From contig NC_092589.1 in NCBI RefSeq assembly GCF_047663525.1, positions 104,964,001-105,028,000 on the forward strand: a DNA stretch of 64,000 nt, written 5' to 3'. Made by a program: the position numbers and the translations under genes. Source of the stretch: Anas platyrhynchos (Eukaryota > Chordata > Aves > Anseriformes > Anatidae). The notes beneath the pieces are model-generated. The model searched no databases. It was not told where the DNA came from and saw only the letters and a list, made by a program, of their open reading frames with translations. This document shows positions 1 through 13,841 of this stretch, one piece after another; within the stretch, counting starts at the first letter, position 1; the number at the start of each line of letters is the position of its first letter.

Positions 1-3000
1 CAAAAGGAAAGAAAAAAGGACAAAACCTCATTTCAAATTCCTAGGCTTTGTTACGTTTTGATTATAAAATTTATCCTAGTGATTTCTCTTTCCCACAAAA
101 CAGATGTCATAGACACTGATAAAAATTAACATCTTTGGCACTGATTCCATGCTTTTCAGATGATATCAGGTATTTTTATTGTTTCTCTTTTCTTTCCTAA
201 GAAAGCAGGCTTCTCTGATTTGAAGTACAATCGAAGGAAAGGGAATCAAAATATTAGGTAAGATAAAACATACTTCTGGGCAATATATTTTGATATGGCT
301 AATACATCTCTGAGAAATACTGTTAATGTAAGGAGTGCTCATGTGGGTCTTTTGTAAAGTAATGGAACATGGGCTGGTGTCCAGCTGTACTATTTTGATG
401 TATGAGACGCACAGGAAACTGATTGCCAGCATATGCCAGTAACCCAAGTGCAACCTGGCAACTGAACAACTAACTAAAAAAAAAATTACCAGAAATTTTT
501 ACAGATTAAATCTGCTCACTTGAAGATTTGGGAAGATCTGCTGGGAACCTACTTTATGCTGACTGCTTTGACCATGTATTTGTGTGTATGTATCTACGTC
601 TATGGCTCTATATAAATAAGCATGGCTCCTGTACAGGCTTAGTTAGAACTATAAGGGAAGCTTTATAAGGGACAAATGAAACTCACTGGGACAAACTCTG
701 AGATCAGTTTACAGTGACTTTAAAAGCAGGCTTATTCTCATAAATGAGGGTTGCAAGGTGGAACTCTTGTGTTTTTTTTCCACAAGTTGCATTGGCAATA
801 CCCAACAGTATAAATAGAGACTTGAATGTTATGCAAAATTAATGTATTGAATGCTGTACAGTCTCCATTACCAAGAAACAGAAAAAGAGTGGGCTAGAAA
901 AAGGCATTGCTGGAATGCATTAATGCCATCTAGGTTTTTGGCAAGGACTCAGCTAGAGAGCAATTCGTGGAATACAAGGAACGTAGCGTTAGACTCTGCT
1001 TGGTATTCTCATTAGAGCTGTAGTAGACCACACTTGTGAATGTGGCATTGCTGAGAATTGCTCAGCAAGAGACAAATGCCTCAGCCGAGCAAATATGACC
1101 ATGCATCTTCTTGGGTTCCACGCTGAAAACAGGAGCTCGGAGCCTCTTGCAGAGCCAGGTGCTCTCGAATAAACATTCTGCTGCATTGAAATGTTGCAGC
1201 GATTCTCCTCTTATAAAATGAGAAATTTTGTGTCTGTCTTAAGGCTCCTCTGGGTACCATCTTGAAAGCCTCTGTTGAGGGAGAAGGCCAGGACAAGAGG
1301 AGGAAGAAATCCGGATCTCCTGTAACGGCCTAGTAGCAGGAGGACAGGGTGGAATCACCCTAACTTGCACCACTGGCTGAACAAACCTATTTGCACCATA
1401 ACTGGAGGAACGTAGGCAGCTTTTTGCTGCGCTGGTACAGCCCTCGGTGTCAACATGGTATCAGCCTGTTCAGAAGGCCGATCCTCTGTCTATATTTTTG
1501 ACCCTGTCAACTCACTGTTATCGGAACAACATCAGTATGAAGCATTACTGCTCCAGGTAAGTGACTGCACAGAGCAGAAAATCTGGATCCAACTCCTCAC
1601 AGTTCTTTCTCAGGCAAAATAGACCTGCTAACTATGTGAGAAAGACCAAGAGGATTTATTTCGAAGTCACTTCTTTGCAAAGGTCACCAAATGCCTCAGG
1701 TCTATGAACACTATATGAGCAAGATCCACACATACCATCTATTTCCAAAGAGTAAAGGAAATCTCAGAACAGCCTGTGTCAGGGACCCCAGTTCACCACT
1801 GCAAAATGGGACAGCACGTGTCTGACTCGCAGGTGACCTTCTGATGTCAGGCTCGGGGGCAGCAGCTGCCTCTCTTTGTCTAACAGCCGTGGTTCAGATT
1901 ACCCAGCTGGGCCTTCCTCCAACACGAAGGAGACGATGCAGGAACCACACTTGAACTGCTTAAGACCTACGTGTTGTTCAAGAGTCATCTGCCCATTGAC
2001 TGAGCTTCCAGTCATTGCATTTATGCCTTTGTATTTATATGCCTTTGATCTCTCATGTTTGTGGTGCCTCATTTCTATCTCCGTGCGGGCCTTTCAATTC
2101 CACATGCTGAAAATGTGACTCATATAATTGCCCCTCCCCAGTGCTGCCTGATTACACTCCTTTATGATTTGCTTGCCAGCTAGATCTGTTGCAGGACACA
2201 CAGCAGGAAGATAAAGCAAAGTATGCTTCCAAGGGACACTCCTGTCTCAGAAGAGTGCTGCTGGAAGGCATGTTCCCTGGCTACACCCGCACAGGCTGTC
2301 ATCGTTCTCCTGGCCTACCTGTACATTTGGAGGTTTGATTAAAAGTATACACTTCGTAGTGGTTGTAAAAAATCTTGACATCTGCCCTCTGGGTCAGCAA
2401 ATACGCTGCTGAGCTACCTCATTCCTTGAGCTGCAACTTCGAGTGTGATGGTAGCACAGCTTTGCCATCATAAGGAGCAGTTTGGTGATTTCTCTGTTCA
2501 CAAGTGTCCAGCTAGGTCAGTAGCCTCCAAAGAGCTTGGACCATTAGAGTGTAGTCAGCTCTCAGAATTTATTATACTCTGTTATTAAGATCCTACCTGA
2601 AAATTCTGTTGAAAACACATTTTTGTATTATGTTGCAGAGCCAACACTAGTGGCTTATGGGCCGTAGTAAGGAAACAACTGGCCAAAATACTTTAACTGT
2701 AACTAACTCAAGGTACCTTTACAGAAATGAGGAGACCTTCCACTGGGTCTTTCTGTATGTGACTCAGTTTTCCAGTGGTAGAGCTTGGATATTGATACAC
2801 TTTAAGGATATCCATGTAAATGCTATGTATTTGGAGTTACTGTGCATCTGTTGAGGTAAAGCACCAGTTTAAAAGAACTGGGAAATAATCTGAAAATGAG
2901 CACAGCACTAGATGCATTTTAAGTGATTATTTTAGAGGCAATGGAATTTTCTTTATGAAAACAGTAACACTTAGAGCTTCTGTTTCTCACCTGTGACTGC

Positions 3001-4171
3001 ATATTATTAATGGTGAAGAAGTGGTAGGCAGGAAGAAGCTTTTAAGGTCCCTTAAGTTTTGAGCATGCACACAAAATCTACTGCCAATCTAGGACAGAAG
3101 TCATACTTGGTTATCACTCGTTAATGTTTTTGATCTCAAAAGAATATTGCTTTATACTTAGCCAGGGATGTTAATAGGGCTGTTTGTAAATGGAAGTATT
3201 TTGCACTTGAGGGAAAAAATAATAAAGGTAATGTTTGAGTACGTCTGTTCTGAGCAAATGCCTGTTAGTTAAGGTAGTAGGTAAACAGCTCTGTAATCAA
3301 AGGAATCAAGCTCTTTTGAAGTTGCTGAAGAAACATGTGACAAACATCATAAAGAATGCAGTCCATATCTCCAAGACACACACAGTAGACCTGATTCTGA
3401 TCTTATGCTACTTGTATGCCTGTCTTCAGGTGTACAAGGCTTCATTTACTCTGCTATCAGAAATCTGCAGTGGGTAACTCTTCTTGCTTTCTCTGGGACA
3501 CAGAAAAGTTGACCCCATGGGATCAGGGCAAAGGAGGACTCTGAGACAGGCCAAGAAGGCAGCCATGAAAAATGTGGAGGTCAACAAGGTAACCAAGAAA
3601 AATCACATCTAAGGAAAAAGATCAGACTCTGTAATGCTGTCAGAGCTTTTGATCTTGCAGTTGTCCCCTTGATAACCTTGTCTGCTCTGCCTTCTCTTTT
3701 CCCTTTGAGCTTCAGAAAAACTATTCCAGTTTCACCAGTTAAATGGTACCAAGGATGGGTTGTCCTTGGGTGTATCTGTAACTAAACTGCACTGAACTTT
3801 TAGGTACAATGTTTTATTTCCCTGTCTTTGGAGTACACATTATTAGCTTTTATTAGCATCTGAGTAATAGCAATCTAAACTGTAATTCCCCAAGTCTCAC
3901 TCTTCAAAATGCAGTAATAATTCACCAAGAATGAAAACATTACCACCGACTATACATATATACTGGTACTCAACAGCTTATCGTAACAAGGAATCTAAAA
4001 TAAAATGATTGTCTAAAAATAAAAGCAGTTAAGATCTTCGGCTAATTTACTGTTTATAAGTATAGTGAAATGACTATAGTGCTGAGTTTTAACACAGGAG
4101 GAGTCCAATGTACCAGTGGATTAGTAAGAACAACTATGTTAATGTTTTCAATACTATGCAGAGTATCAATA

Positions 4172-4205
4172 CTATTTAGCATAAATTGCTATTTAGCATA
4201 AATTG
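4172..4205. repeat. 17-bp perfect tandem duplication
   Basis: CTATTTAGCATAAATTG occurs twice head-to-tail (4172-4188 and 4189-4205). Confidence 0.9.
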
Positions 4206-4244
4206 TGTTTCAAAGACAAAGCCCTGAGCAAGATATAACTTTGA

Positions 4245-4323
4245 AGTTGAGTCTGCTTTGAGAGGAGAGTTGAACCAGCTCATTTTCAGAGTTCCCTTCC
4301 AGCCTCAGTGGTTTTACAATTCT
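4245..4323 (+). mobile_element. CR1-like LINE 3' end relic
   Basis: The order of a GAGGAGAGTTGAACCAG-like block, then TTCCCTTCCAGCCTCAGTGG and TTTTACAATTCT follows the end of avian CR1 elements, where a TTGGACCAG block and TTCCCTTCCAACC precede the ATTCTRTG tail. It is diverged, and only the last 80 bp or so is recognisable. Confidence 0.5.
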
Positions 4324-7300
4324 AAAGCATTAGTAAAGCAAGGCTGCTTTTATTAAAATAGTTGCAGTATTAGTTGCTGACACCATTGTCTACCTGATGG
4401 TAAGAATAATATCAGCGTGGGGGTAAGATATAAAAAGTTATAATCCATAAAGTATAAAAACATAAGCCAGTTTATAAATGCATGTGCAATTTGTACAATG
4501 TAGAGTAAAATAGTTTAGTATGCAGAGACATTTTTGTAAGATCTTTAAATGCACATTACTCATCCTGCTCCTATTAATGCAAAGATTTTGCATGACTAAT
4601 AGAAAGTAAACCTTTACAGTTTTTTTTTTTTATTGTATGAGTTTAGCAAACTTTTACATTGCTTTTTTTTTTTTTCTCTGCAAACCTCTAGCATTTCCTA
4701 TAATGACTTAATGTTCATATGAGATATTTGAAAAGTTAAATTTAACTAAAGAACAGGTATCTAACTGGTTATTCATGTTGCACTACGAGAACATACAGCA
4801 AAAAGGAGTTTCTCTCTGTTTAAGGACTGTTACTCGTATTTCTGTTTTTCCAGACAACATGACCTGTAATTACCGTGCCAAATGTGTTTTCAAATGACCT
4901 AACACGCCATAGTCAAAGTAATGTATATCGTGCAAGATTTGAACTTTAACAACATTTTTTCTGTCTCCACTTGAGAACAGAAATATGAGTTATGAAAAGG
5001 CTTGAGCGGCTCAGAGGACTGAAAACTTACAGCTGATGATGTGTGGTTACTGGCGTGGGTTCAGCCTAGGTCCTTGGTAACCAGAAGTTGTTACCATCTG
5101 ATTATAACCAATTTCCAAAATGAAATGAGTCAGTCTTCTACAAACAGGCATGGTCACAGCTCATAAATAATACACAAAAAATATGAAGTATATAACACAC
5201 ATAATATATGATGTATACGAATTATCACATACCTATTTCAGTATACACACACGAGCAGTATATATCCCACCCTTTTACTTCCTACAAACGTGCTGCATTT
5301 TTAAGTTACAGCTTTAAGGTGGGGATTCGAAATGCTCTTGGCTTCCCTCTTAAAATTAATAGGAATCTCACCCTAGATTATTTCATTTTAGTCAGCTAAA
5401 CTCTTAGTGAACTAATTTTTAGTGGATAATTGTTTTATTAATCCACTCTTCTCCCATTTCCTTGATTACAGGCAATATTACCAGGACATTTTGTTCTGAA
5501 GCACTACAAAAAATGTCCTCCCACACAGTAAAGCATGAGAAAACTGAAGACAAAGTTTGTCTATTGATGCTTAAACTTATTAAACCTCAACCCAAGTGCA
5601 AAGGTAGGAAGAAATTTTGATCATGCTGAACAAGCAAGTACTGAAGTAAGACGTTTGCTTCTTCTGCCTCTGTTCTAAGGTGCCCTTTGGATTGATGGTT
5701 CGGATTGATGGTTCTGCTTGGGATACCAAGGTTCCCTACTTGTTGAAGATCATTTTTTTATTTTAGATAGACAGACCTTTTCTTTCTGTGTGATTTTTTG
5801 TATGACTTTTGAATCTTGGGAACTTTCATTACTGGACAGTTTTACTCCTCCTCGAGTGATATTTATTACGCAGCCTTCAGGAATGTGACTCTGGTATCAT
5901 GTTGTTTAAACCAACATAAAAATTACAAGACCAAATCCAGAATCCAATGCAAATCAGACAAATAAACCTAAGTCAAACAAATAGGGGTGTTCAGAAAGTC
6001 AGTCATGCATAGTCTTTTGTTGGTTATACAGCCAGCACTGCATTAGTCCAACACAATCTGCATTACCACGGGGAGGGACAGCCCTCATCTCTCCTCCCAC
6101 GGGCTCCTCTTGTTCCAGAGCCAGCCTGCGTGGGGGTCAGCACACGGCTGGGAAGCGAGACGTGAAAGCTGTCCATTTTCATAATCAGTTTGGCATTCAG
6201 GCCGCCTAATGCCAGCCCGAGGGAGGCACTAGGGACGAGCACAGCTGAGAAGGCAGGAGGTTTCAGAGGCAATATGGTTTGTGTTGGATTAAATCGACCA
6301 CAGAACTATGGCCTCAGAGGGATACACGCAGTGCAGTAGCAGGTTATCAGCACAGGAAGCACAGTGAGAGAGAACAGGTTGCCAGTGGAGCTTTCTATCA
6401 AGGCAATAGCCATTTAATGCAACAGTCCTCACGCAGCACTGGCAGCAAGTATAAATCAGCATAGCCTTTGGGTTGCTCTGATTTCTAAGGCTCAGCCCGA
6501 TACATTTCATCACACAACACTGCTTAAAAGCTAAGCCCAGGATCCGAACAAGGATATTTGAAATAAGAAAGCAAGTAAACAAATTGCTAATAGCAAATAG
6601 AAGTTTTGGGAGTGGGTGGACACACGTGGATATGAAAGCCGAGTGACAAGGAAGAACAACAAAGGAAAAACATGCCAAACTGCATTTACTAGTTACTTCT
6701 GTCTCAGTGAAGTAGGGCTCTGAGGGAGTTTCCCTGAACAGCATCAATCTCTATTCCATTTGGAAAAGGCAAGCATGGAAAAACTTCACAAGTCAAGGGA
6801 GAAACAAGAGGCAACAGGCAGGAAAAATGCTGTTAAAATGTAGGATTTTGAGTTTTTGGTCATTTCTTCCACAAAGGGCCCTCTGTAGTAACAGGCATTC
6901 CTCATTTCTACAGTTAAACTTCCTTCATTATCAGATTACTTTTGTTATTAACCAGTAAGATTTTATAATCCACATATATTTATTTCTATTTCTGAAGAGC
7001 TTAAAGATTGTTTTTTCTTTGTCTGTGTTTTAGAAATTGGGGTAGGTCTGCACAGGAACATGCTTTACGGAGAGGAATGCAGGGCATGGAAAACAATTGA
7101 CATTCCTGTATCGCATCCTCGTCTCTGACTGCACTAGTGACAGTGTGAAGAAAGCTCTTCCTCTGCCCACACAAGGAGACAAGAGCTGACTGCCTTCTCC
7201 CAGGAACACAGAGCTGGTAACTGAGTCTAATCTTTTACATCCCAAGTAAGCCTGTGGTAGACATCTACTCCAAAAAGCTTCACAGAACAGCTACTCTTTA

Positions 7301-8604
7301 TACCTGGGCTGCAATATGTTTTCAATATCCTATAACACATCTTACCAACAGAAAAAGACCTAAATGCACAACCATTAAAAGTAAAATCACGAGAAGTGAG
7401 GAGAGATTAGGCGCTGGGATGACCCTGGGTTTCTACAGTAGCAGAAATATATGAAAAGTTCCAGCAAGGAGCACTCTACCCCACATTGCAGAGGAGGAAA
7501 TAAAAATTATGTCAGTTACAAAAGTGATCTGAAGGATCTCAGCTGCCTGGATCAGCATCTATCTAGTATTTGCAGATCAGAGTTGTGAGGAATCTCAAGG
7601 GTAAATACAGGCTTTCAGATTATGTAGTTGTTTTGTACAGTTTTCTATCAAAACAACGTTAACCCTCTTCTCTTCATGTAAAAGAAAGTCTTAAGTGCAT
7701 TCTTGTAATCGGTTCTCATCTTAGTGCTAAATGCAGGATTCTCTGGACTTTGTTAGCTGGGCTTTTTTGTAGGTACAATATGAATAATATTAACAGAATG
7801 ATACAGATGGGATACATTAGGTGGGAATAAAGTTTCAGATACAAACTCTGAAGTATGAGGCTATGGCAATAACATATTACAAAGACTTTTCAGATGATAC
7901 TGTTGTGCAGTAGACACTTATTCCAAAATTCTTCACATGCCAGATAAGATCGGACACAGGCTACCTGGTGGAGAGAAAGCAGTCAGCTGGCAAGAATCAC
8001 CAAATGATGGGAAAGGAAAATCTGACACATCACCAGGGAAGATGTTACTTGCCAAAATTAAAAAAAAAATCCTTTGGATTGTGACCGTGAGATCACAGGT
8101 GATTTATGGACAGTAGCAAAAAGCAGTCTTAGCACCATTTTAACCAGCTACGTAGGGAGTGATTTCACAGCTTGGTGCGAGTTGGCACCGCTTACCTTGT
8201 CATTTGGATACAAGACACTGTAATGTACAAGTAGTCAGTGCACTGCTACTCTTTCAAGATCTTGTTATAAATTGTTTAGGATATCATTCATGCAGGTAGA
8301 TCTAAGGTAGATTATTCCTGCAACTGCTTCTTTAAGTTAGCCTTTCTCAGATCTTGCTTATATTCATCTCTCATCTGCATCAAGCAGATGTCTCGTGCAG
8401 CTGAGACAGTTCTGAATTCCAGGCAGAGCAGATGGCCAGTCAGTTTTAAAGGTTGTATCTAAAAGACCAACATAAACACAGAAGACTATAAGGTGTTCAC
8501 GTAACTCCATGTGCAAGGTGGTGGCATCAAACACGGCAGGCTGCTTGTCACACAGGGAGGTAAGTTTGCCATATTTTTACCCTCACTGTCAGTCATGTGC
8601 CTGC

Positions 8605-8815
8605 ATGACTAGCTGCAGAATCAGAGACAGCTCTAATGGAAAAGAGAAATTAGGTCATCTGGTCCATCCTCACTGCCAGGGCATGACTGTTCCCTACAGC
8701 GTATCGCTTCCCACACAGCTATCTTTCCAACTGTCTTCTGCAAGATGGAAATGTAATTCAGAGTCCCATTTGACTACGACTGCCAGAGCTGACTTCTATT
8801 TGGACGAAAATGCTT
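8605..8815 (-). mobile_element. Ancient CR1/L3-like LINE 3' fragment
   Basis: The plus strand reads CAGAATCAGAGACAG, then TTAGGTCATCTGGTCCATCC and CACTGCCAGGGCATGACTG. This resembles the reverse complement of amniote CR1-like 3' ends, so the element lies on minus. It is strongly diverged, and the far boundary is approximate. Confidence 0.45.
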
Positions 8816-11800
8816 AATGAGAACTGGAGACTCAGAGCTAACAATTTTAAATACATGGAAAGGAAAAAGGGAGCACACCCCAAATCTCAGAATATACCAG
8901 CAAGATTCTCATCTAGTAAAAAAAAAAAAATGAGATAAAAATTGTGCAATATTTGGGATAATCAGGGACGCTGTTTTCACTCAGACAGGAAATAGTTTAT
9001 AACTCAATTCTACAAATTAAACAATGGGTTTCCTGCTAAAGAATCAAACAACTAGTTCAGTAAGTAGTTTAGGAAGTAGCCAGCACTTGTGGTGCTCTGG
9101 GCAGACTCCCATCAGGAGACTCAGCACTTGCGGCAGCTGACTGTAGGTAGATATTCAAGGTTGCCTTGATGAATTACTCCAAGCGCTCGAATCCCCACTG
9201 TTCAGCAGAACATAGCGTGGAAGCACTCGCTGTACAAAGCAGGATTGGTTTACTGAGAAAAAAAATGAATAAAAAAAATGGACAAACAGCGATAGTGACA
9301 TTTCCTTACATGCAAGGAAGTGGCCAACTGCTTCCCTTTCAGCAGCTTTAGCATTAGTAACTTCCATGCTCCCCGCAAATGGGAATAACTCACCCTTCAG
9401 TCCCTTGGCTCTATTACCACAGTAATCAAATATCTCCAGTGGTTTGAGTTGGTAAGTAGCAGTCCAGATGTTTCCTGACTGATCTCCTTTCCCTGTTTGC
9501 TCTGTTTTCAGCAGTGTAGCTTGGCCTGAGGATCCACTTCCTTAAATTAGGCAGGGATTCTCTGAATTCTGCTCAGCTTTGCTATAGCTTTCGGCACCAA
9601 ATTCTCAGCCTGCTCTACTTTCACGTTCATCTCCGTTGGTTCCTGTAGTGACATTTTGATATCATTACCTTTCACTGGAGAATTGTGTGTGCCCTGCACC
9701 CTTGCATCATTTTCACTGGAGAGGGCTCAAGAATGTTCAAGGGACTTCAGCAGAAGCCCAGCAGCTCAGGAACAAGCACATCATGACAAAATGAGCGGTT
9801 TCTTCTCCAGAACACCTCTGGAAAGATGACAACCACTGCAACCTCAAACAGAAGTGCATTTTTATGTCCCACCAGAAGACCTAGTAGAAAACCTGTACGC
9901 TTTCTTGGCAAAACACAGGTTTTTCCCCTTCTCCATCAAAAAGGGTGCTTTCTTCTTTCTGTCCATGTCTCAGACTTCAGGAATTAAACAGATTGCTCTC
10001 TGCAGTTACCTTAATAAGCGAGCAAATTAATCCGCAGAGCTTTCCCTTTCGTCTCCAGAAAATTAGACTCAGGACTACAAAAAGTGACAAGGTTATTTAA
10101 TCTCTTCTATAACCCCACAAGTCACAGTCAAGCTCTTACCATGCCACTTATCTTTTAAAGTCCATGAACGTACATTGCAGTTAATTCTTTCGGTAAAATA
10201 ATGATTGACCTTGTTTTAATTTAAATGGGTTTTATCCCGTGTTTTTACATGGGATAGTTATTACTCAGCTAGTACGAAAATGTCAAAAGATGTCAGTCAT
10301 GGAAGCAGGTTTGCCCTTTCAGGTGTGGTTTCCTTGTGACATACACAAGCAGCCAGGAAAGTCCGTGTAATACCGTCCACAGCATGGCTGTGAAGCTTTA
10401 CCATAATAAAAATGATTAGATCCACTGTGCGATGACGATTTTAATCAGTTTTCTTGAAGTAACAGGTTTTTAGACTCCACTTGGCGAGGAGAAATGTGAT
10501 TATCAGAGGAACGCACTAAATTACAGTGCTGTTGGGGGCGTAACAATTCCATACCATCAGAGAGAAACAAAGCCCCATTCTGGTATTGCAAACCCACCGA
10601 ACAGTCATCTCGCCTGTTATTCTCCCTGTTCCACTGCTTAATTCAAGTGATTTATTAATTAGCAACGAGGCCTGCCTCATTGTTTCTACAAGTGAAATTT
10701 TGAGTCAAGGAACGAAGTACAAGCCTTCAGGATGCTGATATCCATCTCAGATCTGTATCTGCCTGGGGAAAAAACATGTTCTGTGTTACGTTTCAAGGGA
10801 CTGAGCATCTTTAAAAACCAAAGTCTCTTTGACAAGGATAAGCCACCCTTTCTCTTCTGGTTCTAATTGGGGAAAAAAAGGGTATTTGCAGTTGACCCAT
10901 CAATCAAAGCAGACAGCCAAGCAACGTGGCGTGCCAGTGATTAATAACCATCTCCTACGGAGTCACAAGTAAGCCACCTTTATAAAGAGCACCAATTTGA
11001 AGAAAGAAAATGCCTGTTATTTCTGAAGGTCAACGCACATAACAGTAAAGAGCATCCTGTTAGGCAACTAAGAGTTTAAAGATTTCTCCTTCTGCAGCTG
11101 GTTTCCTTCCAAAATACAGGTTTTGTGCACACACAGCACAAAACGCCCTCCCTGCCTATGAAATAATCATTGACAAAATGCCAATCGAACCACTGCAGAC
11201 CATCTATAACCAGGATTCCTGCCTAAAATCAGCAAAACTTAGAGCAAAACGACGTGCGGCATTGAGATCTGCCTCTGAAAACCAATTCCTGGTTTGGATA
11301 AATGGAAGCTCTGCAATTCCTGCCCGGCACAAAAGGTGCCTGAAAAATAAGCTTTGTATTTGAATTTCTAGCTCTCAGCAGAGTCAGGGCCTGCAACGAG
11401 CTTCCAGTCATCGAGGAAGAAGAGAGCCTAAATATAAGGCTTCATAAACATGCTGTGTGGTGCCTGCGAGGGGCCTGAGTGGGATGTGATGATCTAGGAG
11501 GTCGCCTCCATCTTATTTTAAGCCATGGCAAACTTTGTCTCACTTTGAAGCAAGGTTCTCGAATTGGCTAGGCTGGCACACTTAACGCTTCCTTCTCCAC
11601 AGGACCACCTATAGCATTGCTATAAATTAGTATTTTGTTACATATCAAAGCTGCTGCTTTTGAACCACATCGCACAGCTCCACCAGAGATGACTACGCAT
11701 TCAGCACGGACCAGCATATAACAGCAATTTTTATTGCTTGTGAACGAACGGCACTCTGTATACACCGAGCTATACAAACATTTTCAGCCCCAGATCCATG

Positions 11801-11844
11801 GAAGTTAGTAAGTAATGAGACTGGGACTAACAAAACCATCATTT

Positions 11845-12080
11845 TACATCAGTGAGTTTATTGGAACTGTCAAAGACCGGATAAAAATTGAGGGAAGGGA
11901 CATGATGGAATAGCAAAACGTGGAGTCAGACTGTCCACAGCTGTAACACCATTGTACACGAGCATCCCTACAGACCTTTAGGTACTCACTGAGCAGCTCC
12001 TCCTGGTCCCCCCAGTGATCAAGCCACCAGCCATCCCTCATGCACGGAGCTTGACAGCCAACAACCATGACAGTGACCAA
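11845..12080 (-). other. Unassigned 3'-end-like segment with AATAAA
   Basis: The minus strand carries a 78-residue open frame (Cys/Trp-rich) running into TTCCAATAAACTCACTGATG at about 11850-11868, followed by an A/T-rich stretch. I do not recognise any family. It could be the end of a lncRNA, a distal YWHAQ 3' UTR form or chance. Confidence 0.2.
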
Positions 12081-13807
12081 CTTCCCACTTGGCAGAACAC
12101 TGACCAGGCATTAACATTTACTTCAGGCACTCAGCATAGCTAAATATTAACACATTTACATATGCACGTGCACGAGAAACCTCAGCAGAAGGATGCAGTT
12201 TTCTACGGTAGACCTAAAGCTGTTATCAACAGCGTTTGCATAAAACCCTATCGAAGACCTAATCTATACAAACTGAATCATTTTAAAGACAGAACCCTGA
12301 GAACATAACTCATTCTAACATTATTCATCACTTAATTCACTTTTGAAGTTCACCAGCTGCTGAAGTCTTTAAGTCAGATAGTGTGATCTTGTTCAGACCA
12401 TTGATTCCGAGGATTTACCAAATTAGCTAACAAATTGAATTTAAGCCATCTATACATTGAAACCAATAGAAGTTATGCCACCAAAAAGGGTTTTTATGGC
12501 AGTCCAGTTTTCTCACAAGAGATGACAGAGCCATTTTTATGAATAGCACTGACTTAAGTCTTACTGCACAGCCCCACATCCAGTTGCCTCCCAGTTCACA
12601 CATTCAGACAACTGCAGGCATAAATTCTTCCGTGAGAACCTGAAATATTTTCTAACCTGAACTTAAACAGGCTAATCTAAGGCATCCTGCACTACCAAGG
12701 CTATGGTATCTCCGAGAGATGCCCCAAATCTTTCTGAAAGACCGAGTTATGTGAAAAATGTCATTATGTACAATTTTGATACTGTCACTGCTGAGACCAA
12801 ATTTCATTGTTCTCTGTTTACAGCATTGGTTTTCCTTGGAGAGCGCAGTTTCTGTAGCTCAGAGCACAAACAAAACATCTCTTTTCTCCCCCTCCTTTTC
12901 CTCCTTCTCTTCCATGACCACAACAAGCCCCTATGATTGTTTCCCAACAGATTTATGACAATCCTGAAAGACCCAGCATCTGCTCGGCACCAACACAGTC
13001 AGCAGCCGTACATTCATTTGAAGACAGAAATGAAGAAAATGAGAAAAAAAAAAAAGGCAGTGCTCAGCCCCAGCAAATCTTACAAACTGTCTTTTTGTTT
13101 GCAGACCTAGGGGGATTTCACAATAACGATGACCACAATAGAAGGAATGAGGATTTCACTAAGCATGGGGACTGGACGACTGAGAGTATCATTTGTAATA
13201 GAAGAGCTCATGAGCCACTTCTAATGGCATTTACAGAATCTCCAGCTCAGATGATTTTTACGCTGATGTCAGAGCACAGCACGCTAGAGACACACATGCC
13301 TTAAACAAGTTTTCACGTACAGAAATTGAAATTCTGAATCACTTAGTCACATAGTTTGAGGCCAAAATTCATTATCAGATGGGTACTTACGTCTCTCTAT
13401 CAGTTTGCAGATTCTGGCACAAAGACTAGAAGTACCTCTACAAAGTTAGTCTTCACAGCGTAGTGGAAAACATCGTGGCAGTCATCCAGGGCTGGTACTA
13501 ACATTTCACCCTTCCCACACTGGCATTTTATTCAGCTGAAAGCTGGCCAAGCTGTAATTGCTGAAGCTTCCAGCAGTCATGTCATCTGGCTACGCTTACA
13601 CAAAAGAGGGCAGTTCTACAATGAAATTCCAGATTTTTGGTATAAGAATTGCAATTTTACAAGTGGGATTTAAAGTTTGTAGCTTTTCAGTAGTGTTGGG
13701 AATAAGTTTCAGGTTTGCACTTTCCTTATATATGAAGTTTTACCAAATTTCAGGTGGTGGTTCTCAGATATTGTTAGGACATTACTTCGGCTGTGTAGTC
13801 CACACTT

Positions 13808-13841
13808 GAAAACCACATTAGCAGGAAAACCACATTACCAG
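13808..13841. repeat. 17-bp tandem duplication, one mismatch
   Basis: GAAAACCACATTAGCAG is followed directly by GAAAACCACATTACCAG. Confidence 0.85.

Noticed and set aside
6289..6747. 152-residue minus-strand frame with Cys-rich and hydrophobic parts
   Set aside because: No recognisable domain, and no supporting splice sites or conserved pattern.
12933..13304. 123-residue plus-strand frame
   Set aside because: It runs through a poly-A tract (poly-Lys) and has no domain signal.
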